Positions 23,561 to 36,214 of a DNA stretch of 64,000 bases are shown here, piece by piece. The DNA comes from Gnetum montanum (Eukaryota > Streptophyta > Gnetopsida > Gnetales > Gnetaceae). The first letter of the stretch is position 1, and every line of letters begins with the position of its first letter. The notes beneath the pieces are model-generated. The model was given only the letters and a program-made list of their open reading frames with translations. It did not search any database and was not told the origin of the DNA. The position numbers and the translations under genes were made by a program. The stretch lies in contig MNCI01030283.1 in the NCBI GenBank assembly GCA_015680685.1, forward strand, positions 166,337-230,336, given 5' to 3'.

Positions 23561-26500
23561 TTATGGTTGGTATGTAGGATTGGAGTATGGACACTTGTAG
23601 ACAAATAAATTTACATTTAAGCCTAATTGGACCTCATGGTGATGTTAAATGGTTCATTAACCTCAATCATTTAGATCTTGAGCCTAAGAGTCCTGTCAAT
23701 CACATAGCCTTGATAGAGAAACCTCTTGAATGGCTAGAACACCTAGTTAAGATCCTTAACTTTGAGCTTGGCAACATTACTGAGGACTCTCTAGTTGAGG
23801 TTCCTATTATGACACTTAGTGGTGAGGCGAAAACATAGAAACTAAGTTCCTCACTGGAATCTCAATAGGATCAAGACATCACCAACATCCTCTAAGAGAA
23901 CATTAAGGTCTTTGCCTAGTCATATGAAGATATGCTAGGCCTTGACTCATGCCTAGTGCAACATAATATTATACTTGACCCTAGTATCAAGCTAGTTAAG
24001 CAAAACGTTTGCAAGATTAGACTAAATTTAGCCTTGGTATTTTGTGATGAAATCATAAAACTATATAAAGTCAATTTTATTTGAGTTGTTGATTACATAG
24101 AATGGGTGTCCAACATAGTGGTAGTCCCTAAGAAAAACATGAGTATACATATTTGCATTGATTTCTAAGACTTAAATAAGATAACTATTAAAGATGATTT
24201 TACTTTACCTAGTATTAACCAACTTATTGATACTACAGTTGGACATGCCTTGTATCCTTCATGGATGGGTTCTTAGGATACAACCAAGTTAGGATTAACC
24301 TAGAGCATCAACTTTGTACGACCTTCATGATCCCTTGGAGGACCTTTTGCTACACCATGATGTCCTTTGATCTAAATAACGTAGGTGCAACTTATTAACA
24401 AGCCATGATGTATATCTTTAGTGATTATATGCTAGGATTACTTAATGACTATGTGGATGACATAGTTAAATCTAAAATGATCAATGAACATGCACATGAT
24501 CTTGATCCTTTTTTGAAACACTGTCTCAAATATGAGCTTAGTCATAATCCTAAGAAGTGTATCTTTGGTGTCAAAATTAGTAAGATTCTTTCCTTTGAAG
24601 TATCTAAAGTGAAAATACATGTCTATCTTGGCAAGGTTAAGACCATATCCAAGTTGGTAGCACCAACTAATGTTAAGGAGCTTAGGGACTACAAGGTAGA
24701 TTACAATTTATTCATAGGTTCATCACTAGGCTTACAAATAAGTTACAATCCATTCAAGACTTTCTTAAGAAAGGAGTTTGTTATGAGTGGATGGCTTAAT
24801 GTCAAGAAGCCTTTAAAAACCTTAAGCAAGAGTTGACACAACTATGCATGGTCTATCCACAATAAAATGATAAACCATTTTACATCTACCTTGCCATCTC
24901 TAACATGTCCATTTCCTCTCTATTCTATCATAAATGAGATGATGAAGCCGAGTTACCTATATACTACCTAATCCATGCATTTATTACCTATGAGACCCAA
25001 TATACTGAAGTGGAGAAGTATTTTCTAGCCCTAGACTTCTCATTGAAAAAGTGAAGATATTACCTCTTGAGGATCCAATCCAATATCATTTGCAAGGATA
25101 ATGTGCTTAGAGCCATAATGACCAATATTTATGAAAGTAGCTATATAGCCTATTGGAAAGCCATAATGGTGTGTTTGAGCTCCATTACATCTCCCAAGCC
25201 TTAACAAAATGTCAAGATATAGCCACACAACTTACCGATTCCCCTATAGAAGACCATGTAGCCATTAATCTTGAAGTTCCTGATGAGCATGTCAATATTG
25301 TTAGTGAAGTACCTAAGGATTATGAGGTAATTATGTAGTTTGATGAAGCTTTAACTACCCATAGAACTAGTGCATTTTTCCATCATAACATCCTCATCTA
25401 GTGAAATCCAATCCTTTGTTTACTGTTTCTAGTTCCCATGTACTAACAACGTGGTAGAGTATGAAGAATTAATTAGGGAAATGATGGTAGCTTGTGACCA
25501 AGGAATCAAATGCGTGATGATGATGGATGATTCACAACTTGTAGTTAACAAATTAATAGAGGTTTATGCATGTAGAGCCAAAAATTTGTAACCGTATTGT
25601 GTCTTAGGTAAGAAATTAATACAATAATTTATAGAAGTTGGTATCCAACATATACCTCAAACTGAGAACATGTTAGCTAATGCCATTGCAACCTTAGCCA
25701 GAAGTGTGGTACCCAATGTGTTTAGCAAGTTACCTTCATTAATCATGAACTATGATATTTTCATCATGCAAAACATAGAAAGTGACTCTATAGCCTTTGT
25801 CAACACCACTTCTCAAATGGAAAGGTATGACGATATCAAGTATTACCTAATGCATGGTGAATCCCAACAAGGCCTAAGTACTTCTCAAAATGATGCTATA
25901 TGTAAAAGACCCAAACTATATGTCATTATATGAAATAACACATTATGTCAATAGTCCTATGATGGCATATTGCTAATGTGCTAACCAAAGCCTATATAGT
26001 CCTTGAGCAAGTTCATGAAGGTGTGTATGGGGGACCTAGAGCCATGGCCACTAAAATTAGGTTACTAGGTTATTATTGAACCTATATGGAAAGTGACTAC
26101 TCATAGAAGGTTAAGACTTGTAATACCTATTAATAACATAGCAACCTAATGCATGTGCCACCAACTAAGTTACATACTACTTAGATAACTTGGCTGTTTT
26201 AATGATGGGGACTTAACATTATTGGACCTATAATGCCTAAGTATTCCATGGAGCATAACATCATTATCATTGCAACCAAATACTTTAGAAAGTGGGTTGA
26301 AGCAATTCCCCTAAGGAAAACAACATCTCAACAAGTTTGTAAATTTATACTAGATAACATAGTAGCCCATTTTGGCATACCTTTGACCATAGTCATAGAT
26401 AATGGATCAAAGTTTAGTAGCCAAAAAATATATTCCTTTTGTTAGTACCTAGGCATTAAGAATTTATTTTCATCACCATATTACCCTCAAGCCAATGGAC

Positions 26501-27034
26501 AAGCTGAAGCTAGCAATGAGGCCATTATAAACTTACTTAAAAAGATGCTTAATCATAGTAGATGCAAATGCTATGAGCAGCTTAGCCATGCACTTTGGAC
26601 CTATAGAACTACCTATCAAACTGCAATTACTATAATCCCATATAGGCTAATTTATGGATTTGAAGTTATTTTGCTCTTGAATTGTAGGTTTCATCACTTA
26701 AAGTAGCTTTATTAGACTTCATCAATAATGAACAAAATAAGGAGTTGCATACCATTGACTTGGATTCTGTGGAAGAGTAGTGAATACAAATGTTTGCTCA
26801 CATTGAATGATACCAAGAGAGGAAGAAGTAATAGCATCACCATGACCTAAAAAAATGAAAGATTAATGAGGGAGACCTAGTCCTGAGCATGTAGATAAAT
26901 TCTTAGCCAATTGGAAGGAGCCTTTCTTGATCATTAAGGCCTATGGAAATGGAGCCTTCAAGATGGTAGATATGGATGGGAATGAATTCATCAATCTAGT
27001 GAACCATTCATATCTTAAGCCTTATTACATCTAA
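23560..27034 (+). pseudogene. Element A reverse transcriptase-RNase H-integrase, broken
   Basis: This is the pol part of a Tat-type Ty3/gypsy element. An N-terminal segment (from ATG at 23,587, MDTCRQINLHLSLIGPHGD) leads to the Tat hallmark FAxSYEDMLGLDS at 23,908-23,945. RT follows with SINQLIDTTVGHA, NNVGATYQQAM and YVDD in NDYVDDIVKSK (24,448-24,480). The Gag-pol-type RNase H lies at about 24,980-25,240, and a second, archaeal-like RNase H region with IQHIPQTENMLANAIATLA ends near 25,690; the second domain marks the Tat clade. The integrase core (26,210-26,690) shows Asn in place of the first Asp (NIIGPI), an intact second Asp (VIDNGSKF) and the Glu in GQAEASNEA. The end LKPYYI-stop is at 27,032-27,034. 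Multiple stops and frameshifts are present. Confidence 0.85.
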
Positions 27035-28112
27035 CATAGTCTTCTTTATAAGTACAAATCAATAGTGAACATCAACAACCTTTACAACCTATAGCAAGTG
27101 AGTTTGATCTTTACTTATCTCTTTCTCAATTTATCTCTCTTTGGCATGATGAATGAACTATAAGCTTTGTAAATCTAATGCATATTGTACAAATCTCCCT
27201 ATATTGTAACAATGGTGACCTATTGTGACCTATATTACTGGTTGTCTCATGTGACCCTATGCATCACCTTCTAACAACATGTTTTTTTTGTCTTGTTTTA
27301 TTATTCTCTTGGAGTTGTTCTTGCAAGATGAAGCCTAGAAGTCATTATGAAGGTGCAACTCATTGTAGCAACAAGTTACCATGTGGCCTTGATGCATAAA
27401 AGTTTCTTAGCTTGTCCTATCATGCTAAGAGTGTTTGTTTCACATCATTGTCATTATCCCTCCTTGAGTCCAACCCTGTAGCCTAACTATAACCTTTTTT
27501 ACCCTAAACAATAATGATGACTCATGTTTGACACTCATGAATTATGGCCATGTGAAGTTTCCTTCATCATGATCCAACATCAAGTTCATTGAATGAAACT
27601 CATCTCATTCAACAAGAACACCAAATCAAACTAGGCCTTGGTAATTAAATACAATGAAGGTTTCACCCTAATAAAATGTAGAAACAAATTGCCAAGAATT
27701 TGAAAGGCTAATGAAGACCATAAGACAAACCAATGGCTGAAAATATAAAAAGGAAGGATCCTAATGGCCAAAGAAATATTCGAGTGAGGTGTTAGTTTCT
27801 CAAAAACATTATTGAGTGACCAACACTTTGAAGCACAAAGTGTGAAGGTTACAACAATTAGCCAAAATGTCAGTGCCATAATCATAACCATGATGTCAAC
27901 ATTTGGAACTCATTGTTAATCTTGTGATCACTTCCTTGTGACCAAATATAGCCTTTAACCTCTATCACCTCACCATAACCTTATCTCATCATCATAAGAA
28001 CTCTTTAGCCAAATGTTGATTGGAAATGTTGGTGATGAACCTGTAGTGGTGTTTTGTATTCTCTGTCGATATCTCTTGGGTTAATCCTCCAACAACAATA
28101 AAGAGGGGCTAA
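27035..28112 (+). other. 3' non-coding region and polypurine tract of element A
   Basis: This is non-coding sequence between the integrase stop and the 3' LTR. Landmarks shared with B, C and D include CTTGGAGTTGTTCTTGCAAG near 27,311 and AAACTCATCTCATTCAAC near 27,595. The purine tract AAAGAGGGG just before 28,113 is the likely polypurine primer for plus-strand synthesis. Confidence 0.6.
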
Positions 28113-29419
28113 TGAAATACCATTGAGAAAATTCATGTTGTAACTTTTTTGGAATTTTAACCTTTACTATCAAACTTGAGGTTGAAAATTTTTATTGTAA
28201 AATGTGAACATTGTAGTCCATGAGTTGCAATCTCACATGTCTCAACTTTTAGGACTAAGAAATGCCTCATAAGTTATTGTAGCCTCATGTCCTACGTGGA
28301 AAAAATTATGTCATGTCTATATTTGGACTTGAAAATGCTAAAAATGCCTTGTGAACTACAAAAATGGGTATTTTCATAGGTTTTATGTTGGCTATAGCCA
28401 CAACTACGTTGGAACTACCTACACCTAGTGTTGAAAGTGTTGGATTTTCATTTTCTTAGCAGTGGCCACCATAGTTCTCATACCCTTAGCATGGATGCAA
28501 CAAGGTCAACATGGTCTCACAAAGCTAGCATTGGAGTGGTTGGAATTTTTTTTTTCTAGTTAGACTTGTGTTGCTCTAGCTAGGCCAACGTTGCCCCCAC
28601 TAGGCTAGCATTGCTCCAAAAATTCCAATGTAGTTGGATGAAGCCATCATAGTTGCATAATTCCATTTACTATTTATGGCACTTAGCATAGTTTTGATGG
28701 TCTAGGTGCATTAGAATTTATTATAAATGGAAAACTATGCTGGAAAGAAAGGCCTACCACAACTACAAATTATACCAACATATTAGAAATCATGGCAGAA
28801 ATTTGTAGCCACATATCAACAATCATATAGCCTATAAAAGTTAAATTTGAAAACAATGATCGGGTTCCATGAAAAAATTCTTTGATCAGCAAAATTTTCG
28901 TGGTTTTTCCTTTTGCAACCTTGAGCACCTAAAACCTTTTGGCATTTTGTGAGACTTTTGGAGAAAATTGGCAACATTACAGATCCAAGCTGAAAACCAC
29001 CAAGTAGTTTTGGCAATTGAAGTTGGAAAGTACCTAGATCATGGGGCTAACTATAGAACACAACCTACCAGCTTTAATAAGCTTCAAGCTTCATTCGAGA
29101 AACTCCCTATGCATTCAAGCATACAATTTTTACATATTTTTTAAACTCTTTCTATTTAATATTTTATCATTGTAATAAAGCCTACAATTCATTTATTGTT
29201 CAAATTTATTTATGATTTATTTCTATGCATTTTGTTAAAGAAGATCTACTATTTTCATTTAAATTATTTGCACTTTTTTACCCTTGCTATGTCAGGGTGA
29301 TTGACAAGGCCATCCAGGGTGCCTTAGATCCTATTTCTTAGAGGCCCTTGGGATCCATGATTAGACTATTTCACCTAGAATTTTTGGTTTTCCAACAACC
29401 AAATTTTTTAGTTGTTACA
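28113..29419 (+). mobile_element. 3' LTR of element A
   Basis: The LTR starts TGAAATACCATTGAG and ends GTTGTTACA, pairing with 8,188-9,574. It lacks about 80 bp present in the 5' copy near 9,050-9,130. TATA-like CCTATAAAAG is at 28,831-28,840 and AATAAA at 29,174-29,179. The downstream CGTAG (29,420-29,424) is the target-site copy. Confidence 0.9.
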
Positions 29420-29424
29420 CGTAG

Positions 29425-29825
29425 TAGTCAAAGAGACATTGGATTTTAACTTGATTCTAGGAAGGTCATGGTTAGTGAAGCTTCAAGTAGTCTCATATTA
29501 TATACATTAGGAGATTCACTTGTCATATGAGGATGGTAAAATTATAATTTTTAGGGACAACATGTCTCTACCATGTGTTAACAATGTTAACATTGAACGA
29601 GATTTAGAGGTGGAGTTTCAAGATGAAACTCCCAACATTCAAGATGGGCCTAGTAACAAAAAAAACCAATGCTAACATGGCCCACTCTACAATGTTAAAT
29701 GATCAATGATAATAACTATCACTTGCAATGTTAAACAAGAGAATGGTGAAACTAGGATTGTGCATGAAAGATCCCTTGCTCTATCAGAGATTAAGCAACA
29801 AATCCATCATAAGCATCTTATCCTA
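29425..29825 (+). pseudogene. Element C protease, second part, to end of gag-protease frame
   Basis: The sequence picks up exactly where element C was cut at 8,187. FNLILGRSW (near 29,452) is the conserved C-terminal protease segment; B has FNLILGRTW and A a worn version. The tail NGETRIVHERSLALSEIKQQ and HHKHL correspond to GKYKIM...SKIKKHLHS in A. It is broken by stops. Confidence 0.65.
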
Positions 29826-30368
29826 TATTTTATCAATGATCATTTATTTACTTTTGCATTCTTATATCATGTATCATTATTCACTTTATTCTTGTATGCT
29901 ATCTTGAGATTATTCCATACTTGCTAGATGTGTATGGTCATGGCCTACTAAGGCCTAAAACTGACAACAACATGACTTGCTAAGGCCTATAACTATTGAA
30001 TATGTGGGTTTTCTTTCTTTCCCTTTGCATATACACGATGATCAATTTTTCATTTTATTATATAGTATTATCAAATGTTACCTTGTAGCCTTGTTATTTT
30101 AAATTTGTGGGCTAAATATATTATTTATATAAAATGTATAATAATCGAAAAACATAAAGCATAAAAAACAAAGAAAAAATTTGTAATCAAAGGAGTAGTG
30201 TTAAGTTAGTCAACATACAACATTATGAGTTTCAAATATAGCAAGGTAGCCATAATTACATAGTGTAATACAAAGTGACGATACATAGTCCCTAAATCCA
30301 TAAATATAGCAACAAGCTAGCAACAATAACATCTAATAATAACTCATCATCAGTAGCAATAACTTAGA
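29826..30368. other. Element C spacer after gag-protease
   Basis: Non-coding. ATGGCCTACTAAGGCCTAAAACTG near 29,941-29,964 belongs to the same short unit as 14,230-14,400 in A. ATAGCCATAATTACATAGTG-like sequence near 30,243 matches the position before the antisense terminal exon in A. Confidence 0.5.
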
Positions 30369-30425
30369 TCAAATCATGGAAAGAAGGAAAATGTTGCTGG
30401 AGCCATCACTTTCAATGACAAAGGC
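30369..30425 (-). pseudogene. Terminal exon of the antisense gene, element C
   Basis: On the minus strand an acceptor TTGTCTATAG is followed by AFVIESDGSSNIFLLSMI and TGA. Position and splice site match the 75-nt terminal exons in A (14,832-14,906) and B (36,904-36,978). Here the frame closes after 57 nt. Its first exon is at 50,216-50,341, now 20 kb away because B lies between. Confidence 0.5.
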
Positions 30426-30595
30426 CTATAGACAAGTAAAACAATAAAACTATTAGAACATAAAATGACACTAAAAGCAAATTAAAACATAAGTAACATC
30501 AAGATTGATAGAACTAGGATGTTGCAACTAGAATTTTCCAAAAATAGTGGTCAAATATCTCAACATTTCCAAATGCTAGGAATATGGGAAAGGTG

Positions 30596-30600
30596 GTGGT
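30596..30600 (+). repeat. Possible target-site duplication of element B, worn
   Basis: GTGGT precedes the B 5' LTR and CTAGT (49,247-49,251) follows the 3' LTR. Three of five bases agree, so this is only suggestive. The better evidence for the insertion point is that element C continues on both sides. Confidence 0.3.
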
Positions 30601-30674
30601 TGAAACACTATCAAAATTTTCATGTTGTAATCATTTTTTTATCATGTAGCCTTCACCGCATGAAACCTAAGGTA

Positions 30675-30930
30675 AAACTTGATTATAAATGTGAAGATTA
30701 TAACCCATGAGGAGTAGTATCACATATATCATAGTTTTGAAGTTGAAAAATATCTCATAAGTGGTCAAAGCCTCATCCCCTAAGAAGAAAAAGTCATGTA
30801 TTNCTTGATTGCAAATGTGAAGATTAAAACCCATGAGTAGTATCACATATATCATAGTTTTGAAGCTGAAAAATGTCTCATAAGTGGTCATAGCCTCATT
30901 CCCTAAGTGAAAAAAGTAATGTATTGTGTA
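30675..30930 (+). repeat. Two tandem copies of about 127 bp within the LTR
   Basis: Both copies run from CTTGATTATAAATGTGAAGATT-like sequence through CATAAGTGGTCA(A/T)AGCC to a GTCATGTATT-like end. The N at 30,803 lies at the join. The 3' LTR (47,706-47,825) has one copy, so the duplication arose after insertion or is an assembly error. Confidence 0.8.
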
Positions 30931-30964
30931 TATGTGGGCTTGGGAAACATCTGAGGGCAAGGCA

Positions 30965-31007
30965 GGGGGGGAGGGGGGAGTGTTTTGGGGTTGGGGTGGT
31001 GCATGGG
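30965..31007 (+). other. G-rich tract, possible G-quadruplex, element B 5' LTR
   Basis: Runs of 7, 6, 4, 4 and 3 G are separated by short loops. The matching site in the 3' LTR (47,853-47,879) is even more regular. Confidence 0.6.
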
Positions 31008-32274
31008 TGGTCAAAAATGCCTTTTGGAATGCCAAAAATGACAATTTGATGAATTTTATTTGGGGAGGGGTGGTGGGGTTATACACTTTTCTATGTTGGA
31101 AACACTTGCATTGGGAGTAGATCTCACCTACCCCTAGAGTGAGGGGGTGAGGATCACATACTTCCAACATGGAAGGATAGACCTCAACATGGAAGGGTAT
31201 GATGGCATCTATGCTTAGTGTGGTGAATTCTGGCATCATTTATGCCCAACATGAAAGGTGAAATCCTAACTCACCAATGTAAAAACTTCATGATCGACAT
31301 GAGAACTACATGCCCCCAACATAGAAACATCATGACCAAGATTTCAACACTCCATTAACTTCAGCATTGATCATGCACTCTAGTGAGGATGGCAAAAGAC
31401 CCAACGTAGAAGAACAAAGCTAATGTAGATGATGTGCCCCTATTACTATTTATAGTAAATAGAAAGACCATGGGGTTTTGGCACTTTCCATACATAGTAA
31501 TCCCCCAAATTGGGCACCCATCTCACCTGTACATGGAAAAAAATTGCAACAATTTGCAACCAAATTACAGCCACTTTTATAGCAATCTAGGGCCCAAAAC
31601 CTATAAAAATTAGCCTCAAACACCATTTTGAGGTTCCACATTGTTGGCAATTTCCATACTTTGGGCATTTTCAAGTGATCAAAAGCTCTTTTAATCTCAC
31701 ACACTTGTAGTCTCTTGAACCCTAGCATGGAATCCCTTGTGGACTTATAACAGCCATTATCCCCATGAGATTTGTGAGTTTTTGGATTTTTATGTTGCAC
31801 TGCTAGGATTCAACTCCCAACATAGACCATTTTGATAGCCCAAATCCTTTACTTTTCTCACCCCCAACAATAGCCAACATTGTAGATTTGGATTTGTAGC
31901 AGAGAAGGTTTGATAACATTGAGAGTGACTAAGCATTTAGATCATGGAGTGGATTATATTGGCTTCAATGGACTCTAAACTCTTGCCTTAGTGAATTCAC
32001 TTTTGTTCTCTCACAAGAATTTATTGTACACATCGCTTGAACTTATTCTTTATTTTTTAATAAAGTTTTAAAGTTTCAATTTTTTGTGCAATTCATATTT
32101 GCTTTCAATTTTCCAAATCTATAACTTTTATATCTTTGTTTTCTTTTTGGGTGATCTACCAAACCATATAGGGTACCCTAAATCTCATTTTTTTGGAGGC
32201 CCTAAGGATTTAGAGTCAAAGCTACTGCATTGAGATTTTTGATTTTTCAACAACTAAATTTTTTAGTTACTACA

Positions 32275-33030
32275 TTTTTCTAGTGCTAGAAGGAGGACCT
32301 CTACATAATTTCCTCATCAAAATATATTTGCCTCATTGCCAACACTACTTGCTAGTTGAAAATATTCAATTTTTGTAGCAAAAAACCTTTGAAATCCTCT
32401 TAACAATTAATGTTGCCACTTATACCACTATAGTAGAAGCCTTAGCATGGAAGTTGCAGGTGTTTGGGTTTCAAATTTTCACAACATCTACTGTGAATTT
32501 TAAGGGCCAAGGCCAGCCTTGATACCATTCCCCCTCTTGGATGCCAAAATTATTCTAATTTTTCAGTGTTAGTGGTTTTCACAACCAAACCCCCATTTGT
32601 CTTTCCTAGTTCAGAAATAGCAGCCTACTGAAATTATTTTCTGGTGGAAAACCCAAGTTTCCACTTTGGTCCTAAATCCCCCATCCCTTGCTTCACCAAC
32701 ATTGGCTAGGAAGATGTGAGATCTCCCTAATCTTACCTCCCTTTCCTTTTCCCCTACTATGACCCATGTAGGTGTAGCTAGGAAGCCTAGCATGGGTAAG
32801 GTTTGAAGCCATATTCCTAGGTTTTCATTTTTGGCAAAGGGGTGTACCTTCTTTATTCCCCACTTACTTTTCATAGTAAGTAGCTAGTTTTTAGTTGTTT
32901 TCACTTATTTTAGCCATTTTGAAATTCCACTTGCTATAATTTACTCTTTTTTCCATGTTTCATAAGTTATCCTAAGCCTTTTTCAACATCATAGCCATGT
33001 CTTTCCAGCAAATCAACCAAGTTACCCTTC
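32275..33030 (+). other. Leader of element B with primer site
   Basis: CTAGTGCTAGAAGGAGGACC at 32,280-32,299 is the best-kept version of the primer binding site of this lineage; its tRNA is not assigned. The rest is non-coding and contains CCTAGCATGG words. The minus-strand frame at 32,611-32,874 is not conserved in A or C. Confidence 0.55.
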
Positions 33031-36000
33031 GATTCATTGATGGTAGGTCCAACCACCAAGATATAGGATATATGATCCTAAGAACCCTATGGTAGTCAAA
33101 TGCAAATAGTCTTTAAGATTTAGGGGGAAAATTCCTACGTTTTTGGTAATAAATAATGAACACTACAACTTCCTTTGTGCCAAGATCTAGGCTAGAATGT
33201 TGATTCCATAAATAGAAGTAGAAGCCAAGAGAGAGCTTGAGCTTATACACCATAATGGAAAGAAGTATATTCCCTCCTTGTATGATCAAATACCTCTCTC
33301 TAACATTCATGCTAGCATCTTAGCTCACCTATTAACATGGAAGAAGAGGATCAAAAGTCTACCTTGAATGGGTGACCAAAGGAGGAAGACGACAAGGTGG
33401 AGTTTGAGCTCAAAAACATCTTGGGTGCACTCTTCCAACAAGTCATCCCTAGAACAATAGGGCTTACCTCCACCCATTTTGTATCTTCCATATAGCATGT
33501 CCCATTACCTTCATCCCCTCCTTTCCTGACCATGTTCAGGCCCATATTACTCATAGCTACATATTAGACTTAGTCAATGCAACAACCAACAACCTATAAG
33601 CTCTCCATGCCTTTTGTGATATAGCCTTGATCTATGCTATCATTTTTGGTGGTAGTCACCATCAAAAATCCATTGATCAATGAAGTGGAATCCACCATGG
33701 GACTCCAAGAAACCTAGGGATCACATAGAAACCTATTGCAACCATGGCCACATGCCACATTGAGGATCTTTTCTGTGTCTTTGATGGGGTAAGTGCTTGA
33801 CTGGTATCTTGTCTTATGAAGGGGACCTATATCCTTTCTTGAAGACTTAATAGTATAGTTTGTTAACTACTTAAAGTATAACTTGAAGCCTGATACTACA
33901 CTTAACCAACTGATGAAGGTCAAGCAAGGACCCCTCAAATTAATGTATAAGTTCATCCAACAATGGAATGATCTACTCAACAAAATACTAGAGCCTATAG
34001 TTGAAACCCACCTTTTGGCTATAATCAAGGGGGTAGTTAATGACTTTATTAAGTCCAAGTTGTATTAACTTGACCCATGGTCACTTAGTCAAGTGTTCTC
34101 CCAAACTAAAAACATAGAGGATGTTGTGGAAGCTATTCACAACCTTGCTTATGTGTCATACAAAAATCAACACATGCTAAGGAATAAAGAGAGGGGTAAA
34201 CAAAACAACGTAGCTATAGCAATAGTAGCCAAGGAAGCCAAAATCACTAACTAGGGACCAAGAAATAATCAACCCAAGGCCCCTATTGACAATTGTGATA
34301 ACTAGCCATCAACCTCTAGGCCACTGCATTGACTACACCTAGACCTAGCTTTGAGTGGAACGATAGGATAAAATATTCTAGTTTACCTTTAAAGGCATAT
34401 GAACTCTTGCATCAACTATTGAAGAGTGGAAGGATCAAATACAAGTAGATGTTTGAAGCTACTCATAGAAAACATGAGAGGCTATATGAGATAACCAAGG
34501 ATGACTCCTAACTGCTTGAATAATTTACACTTGACTACTTCTATCATTATTATCAATTGCCTAGTCATAACATTAACTTCTGGCTCATGCTGAAAGGTGA
34601 CCTACAAAGGATGATAGATAAAGGTGATCTGATCCTTGATGCATCGAACCCTATTCAACCCCAAAATCAGTTATTTCATGTGTATAAAGACCCATTGAAT
34701 ATGAAAGACCAATCATACATCATATTAGCATTCAATATTGATGATAATTGAAGGCCCATGAGGAAACTATTTATGGTTAGGATCCTTTCCTCCCCCAAAA
34801 TAAGAGGGCCTCTTCAGCTTCCACTAGCTTAAGACCCCCTTTTGTTGTGAGGATACCACCATCCATGCATTTCAAGAAAATCCTTTCTCATTAGGGTGTC
34901 CCAACCAACCACAATTCAACCAACTACCATAATCATACAATAACCTCCTACAGTGGCCAATGATACAACTTCTTCCTTATAACTAACAAATGATAACAAA
35001 AAAGCCTCAACCAAGTGGAGGAAGAAGCATAAGAAAAGGCCTATAAATAAGGATGATGGGAAAGTCAAGGCATGGAAGGAAGTGGACCCATTGAAGCCCA
35101 CTTTCGTATCATCTATGCCCATGACCTTCTTTACCTAGCCAACCTTGATTAGCAAACCACAAAAGGATCCTAAAACCCAAAGTTAGAAGAAAGAGAAGAG
35201 ATCCCAACAACAACCACCTAAGGCTAAAGTTCACATTTTGGGGTGCATGGAGGAAGTAAAGCACAACTAGGGCAACAAGCCCATTGCCAATGACAAGAAC
35301 TTCCTTAGTGCAATGAAATAGGTCAAGTAGTTACTCAAGAAAAGGAATACAAATTTGAGTCTATACAACCTAATCATGTCTTCTACTACACATCATGAGG
35401 CACTATTCAAGATGTTGACTTTCATCCCTATTAGTGAGGATATCTTGGCTAATGAAGGGTTTATCCATGTGGTGATGGTTCCTTCTTCAATGAGGGAGAA
35501 GAAGTTAGCATCACTAGTGTTTCGTAATAGCAAAATCAAGACCAGCCCCCAAAACAACAAAGTAACTAGGGCTCCTCTTTTCATCACAATTTATGTGGGG
35601 TAGTTTAAGGTGCATTGGGTGTGTGTTGACAATGGTGCTGCAACTATTATTATCCCATGCACCATCATTGAATGCTTAGGCTTGAAAAAGTAGATACAAC
35701 ATACAACAACTATAGCTCTTATGTCCTTTAATGGGTCATGGGTTGCTGTTAAGGGGTCAACCTCCTTAGACTTTGCAACAAGGGAGTAGTTCCCCATAAC
35801 CATGGATTTCTTGGTTGTAGAGAAAATGCTACGGTTTAACCTAATCCTTGGAAGAACTTGGTCGGCTCAATTATGAGTTGTATCCTCATCCATCCACCAA
35901 GAGATTCATCTTCCTTACAAGGGAGGTGAAATCATCATTCATGGTGATAATGCAATCCCCTTGGTGGTCAATAATGTAGATGTAGAGTAGGGATTTGAAG

Positions 36001-36214
36001 TGGAGCTTTAGGAATAAACTTCCAACCACAAAGTCAAGCAAATTAAGAGAGAGAGGAGAAAGTCAATAATGAAAATGATGGATAATGGGATGCATTATGG
36101 GATTAACTCCCTTTCAACATCATTAGTGAAGTGGATGGCAAGTATCAAATTGTGCAAAATAGGCCTTACATGTTTCCTAACCTTTCTAAGATTAGAAAAA
36201 ACTTGCATAAGTGA
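33031..36214 (+). pseudogene. Element B gag-protease polyprotein, broken
   Basis: Homologous to 10,385-13,941 in A. An N-terminal patch LELIHHNGKKYIPSLYDQIP is at 33,235-33,295. The capsid core at about 33,780-34,200 has VLDWYLVL, YNLKPDTTLNQLMKVKQGPL, WNDLLNKILEPIVETHLLAI and SQTKNIEDVVEAIHNLAYVS. The protease at 35,600-35,860 shows VCVDNGAATIIIP around the active-site Asp and FNLILGRTW. The frame ends YMFPNLSKIRKNLHK with TGA at 36,212-36,214. The longest uninterrupted pieces are 60-80 codons. Frames on the minus strand over this region are shadows. Confidence 0.8.

Larger units (their letters stand above)
30601..32274 (+). mobile_element. 5' LTR of Tat-lineage element B
   Basis: The LTR starts TGAAACACTATCAAAA and ends AGTTACTACA; it pairs with 47,631-49,246. 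It contains a direct duplication of about 127 bp (30,675-30,930, with the ambiguous base at 30,803), which the 3' LTR has only once. A G-rich tract lies at 30,965-31,007, CCTATAAAAAT at 31,599-31,609 and AATAAA at 32,059-32,064. Repeated AACATGGAAGG and AGTGTGG words fill 31,130-31,260. The minus-strand frames at 30,667-31,239 and 31,450-31,800 are LTR sequence, not genes. Confidence 0.9.

Noticed and set aside
30667-31239. 190-codon minus-strand frame
   Set aside because: It lies in the 5' LTR of element B across the duplicated segment and the ambiguous base; the 3' LTR does not keep it open.
33113-33554. Minus-strand frames over the gag start of element B
   Set aside because: They are shadows of the sense gag sequence, which has homologous counterparts in A and C.
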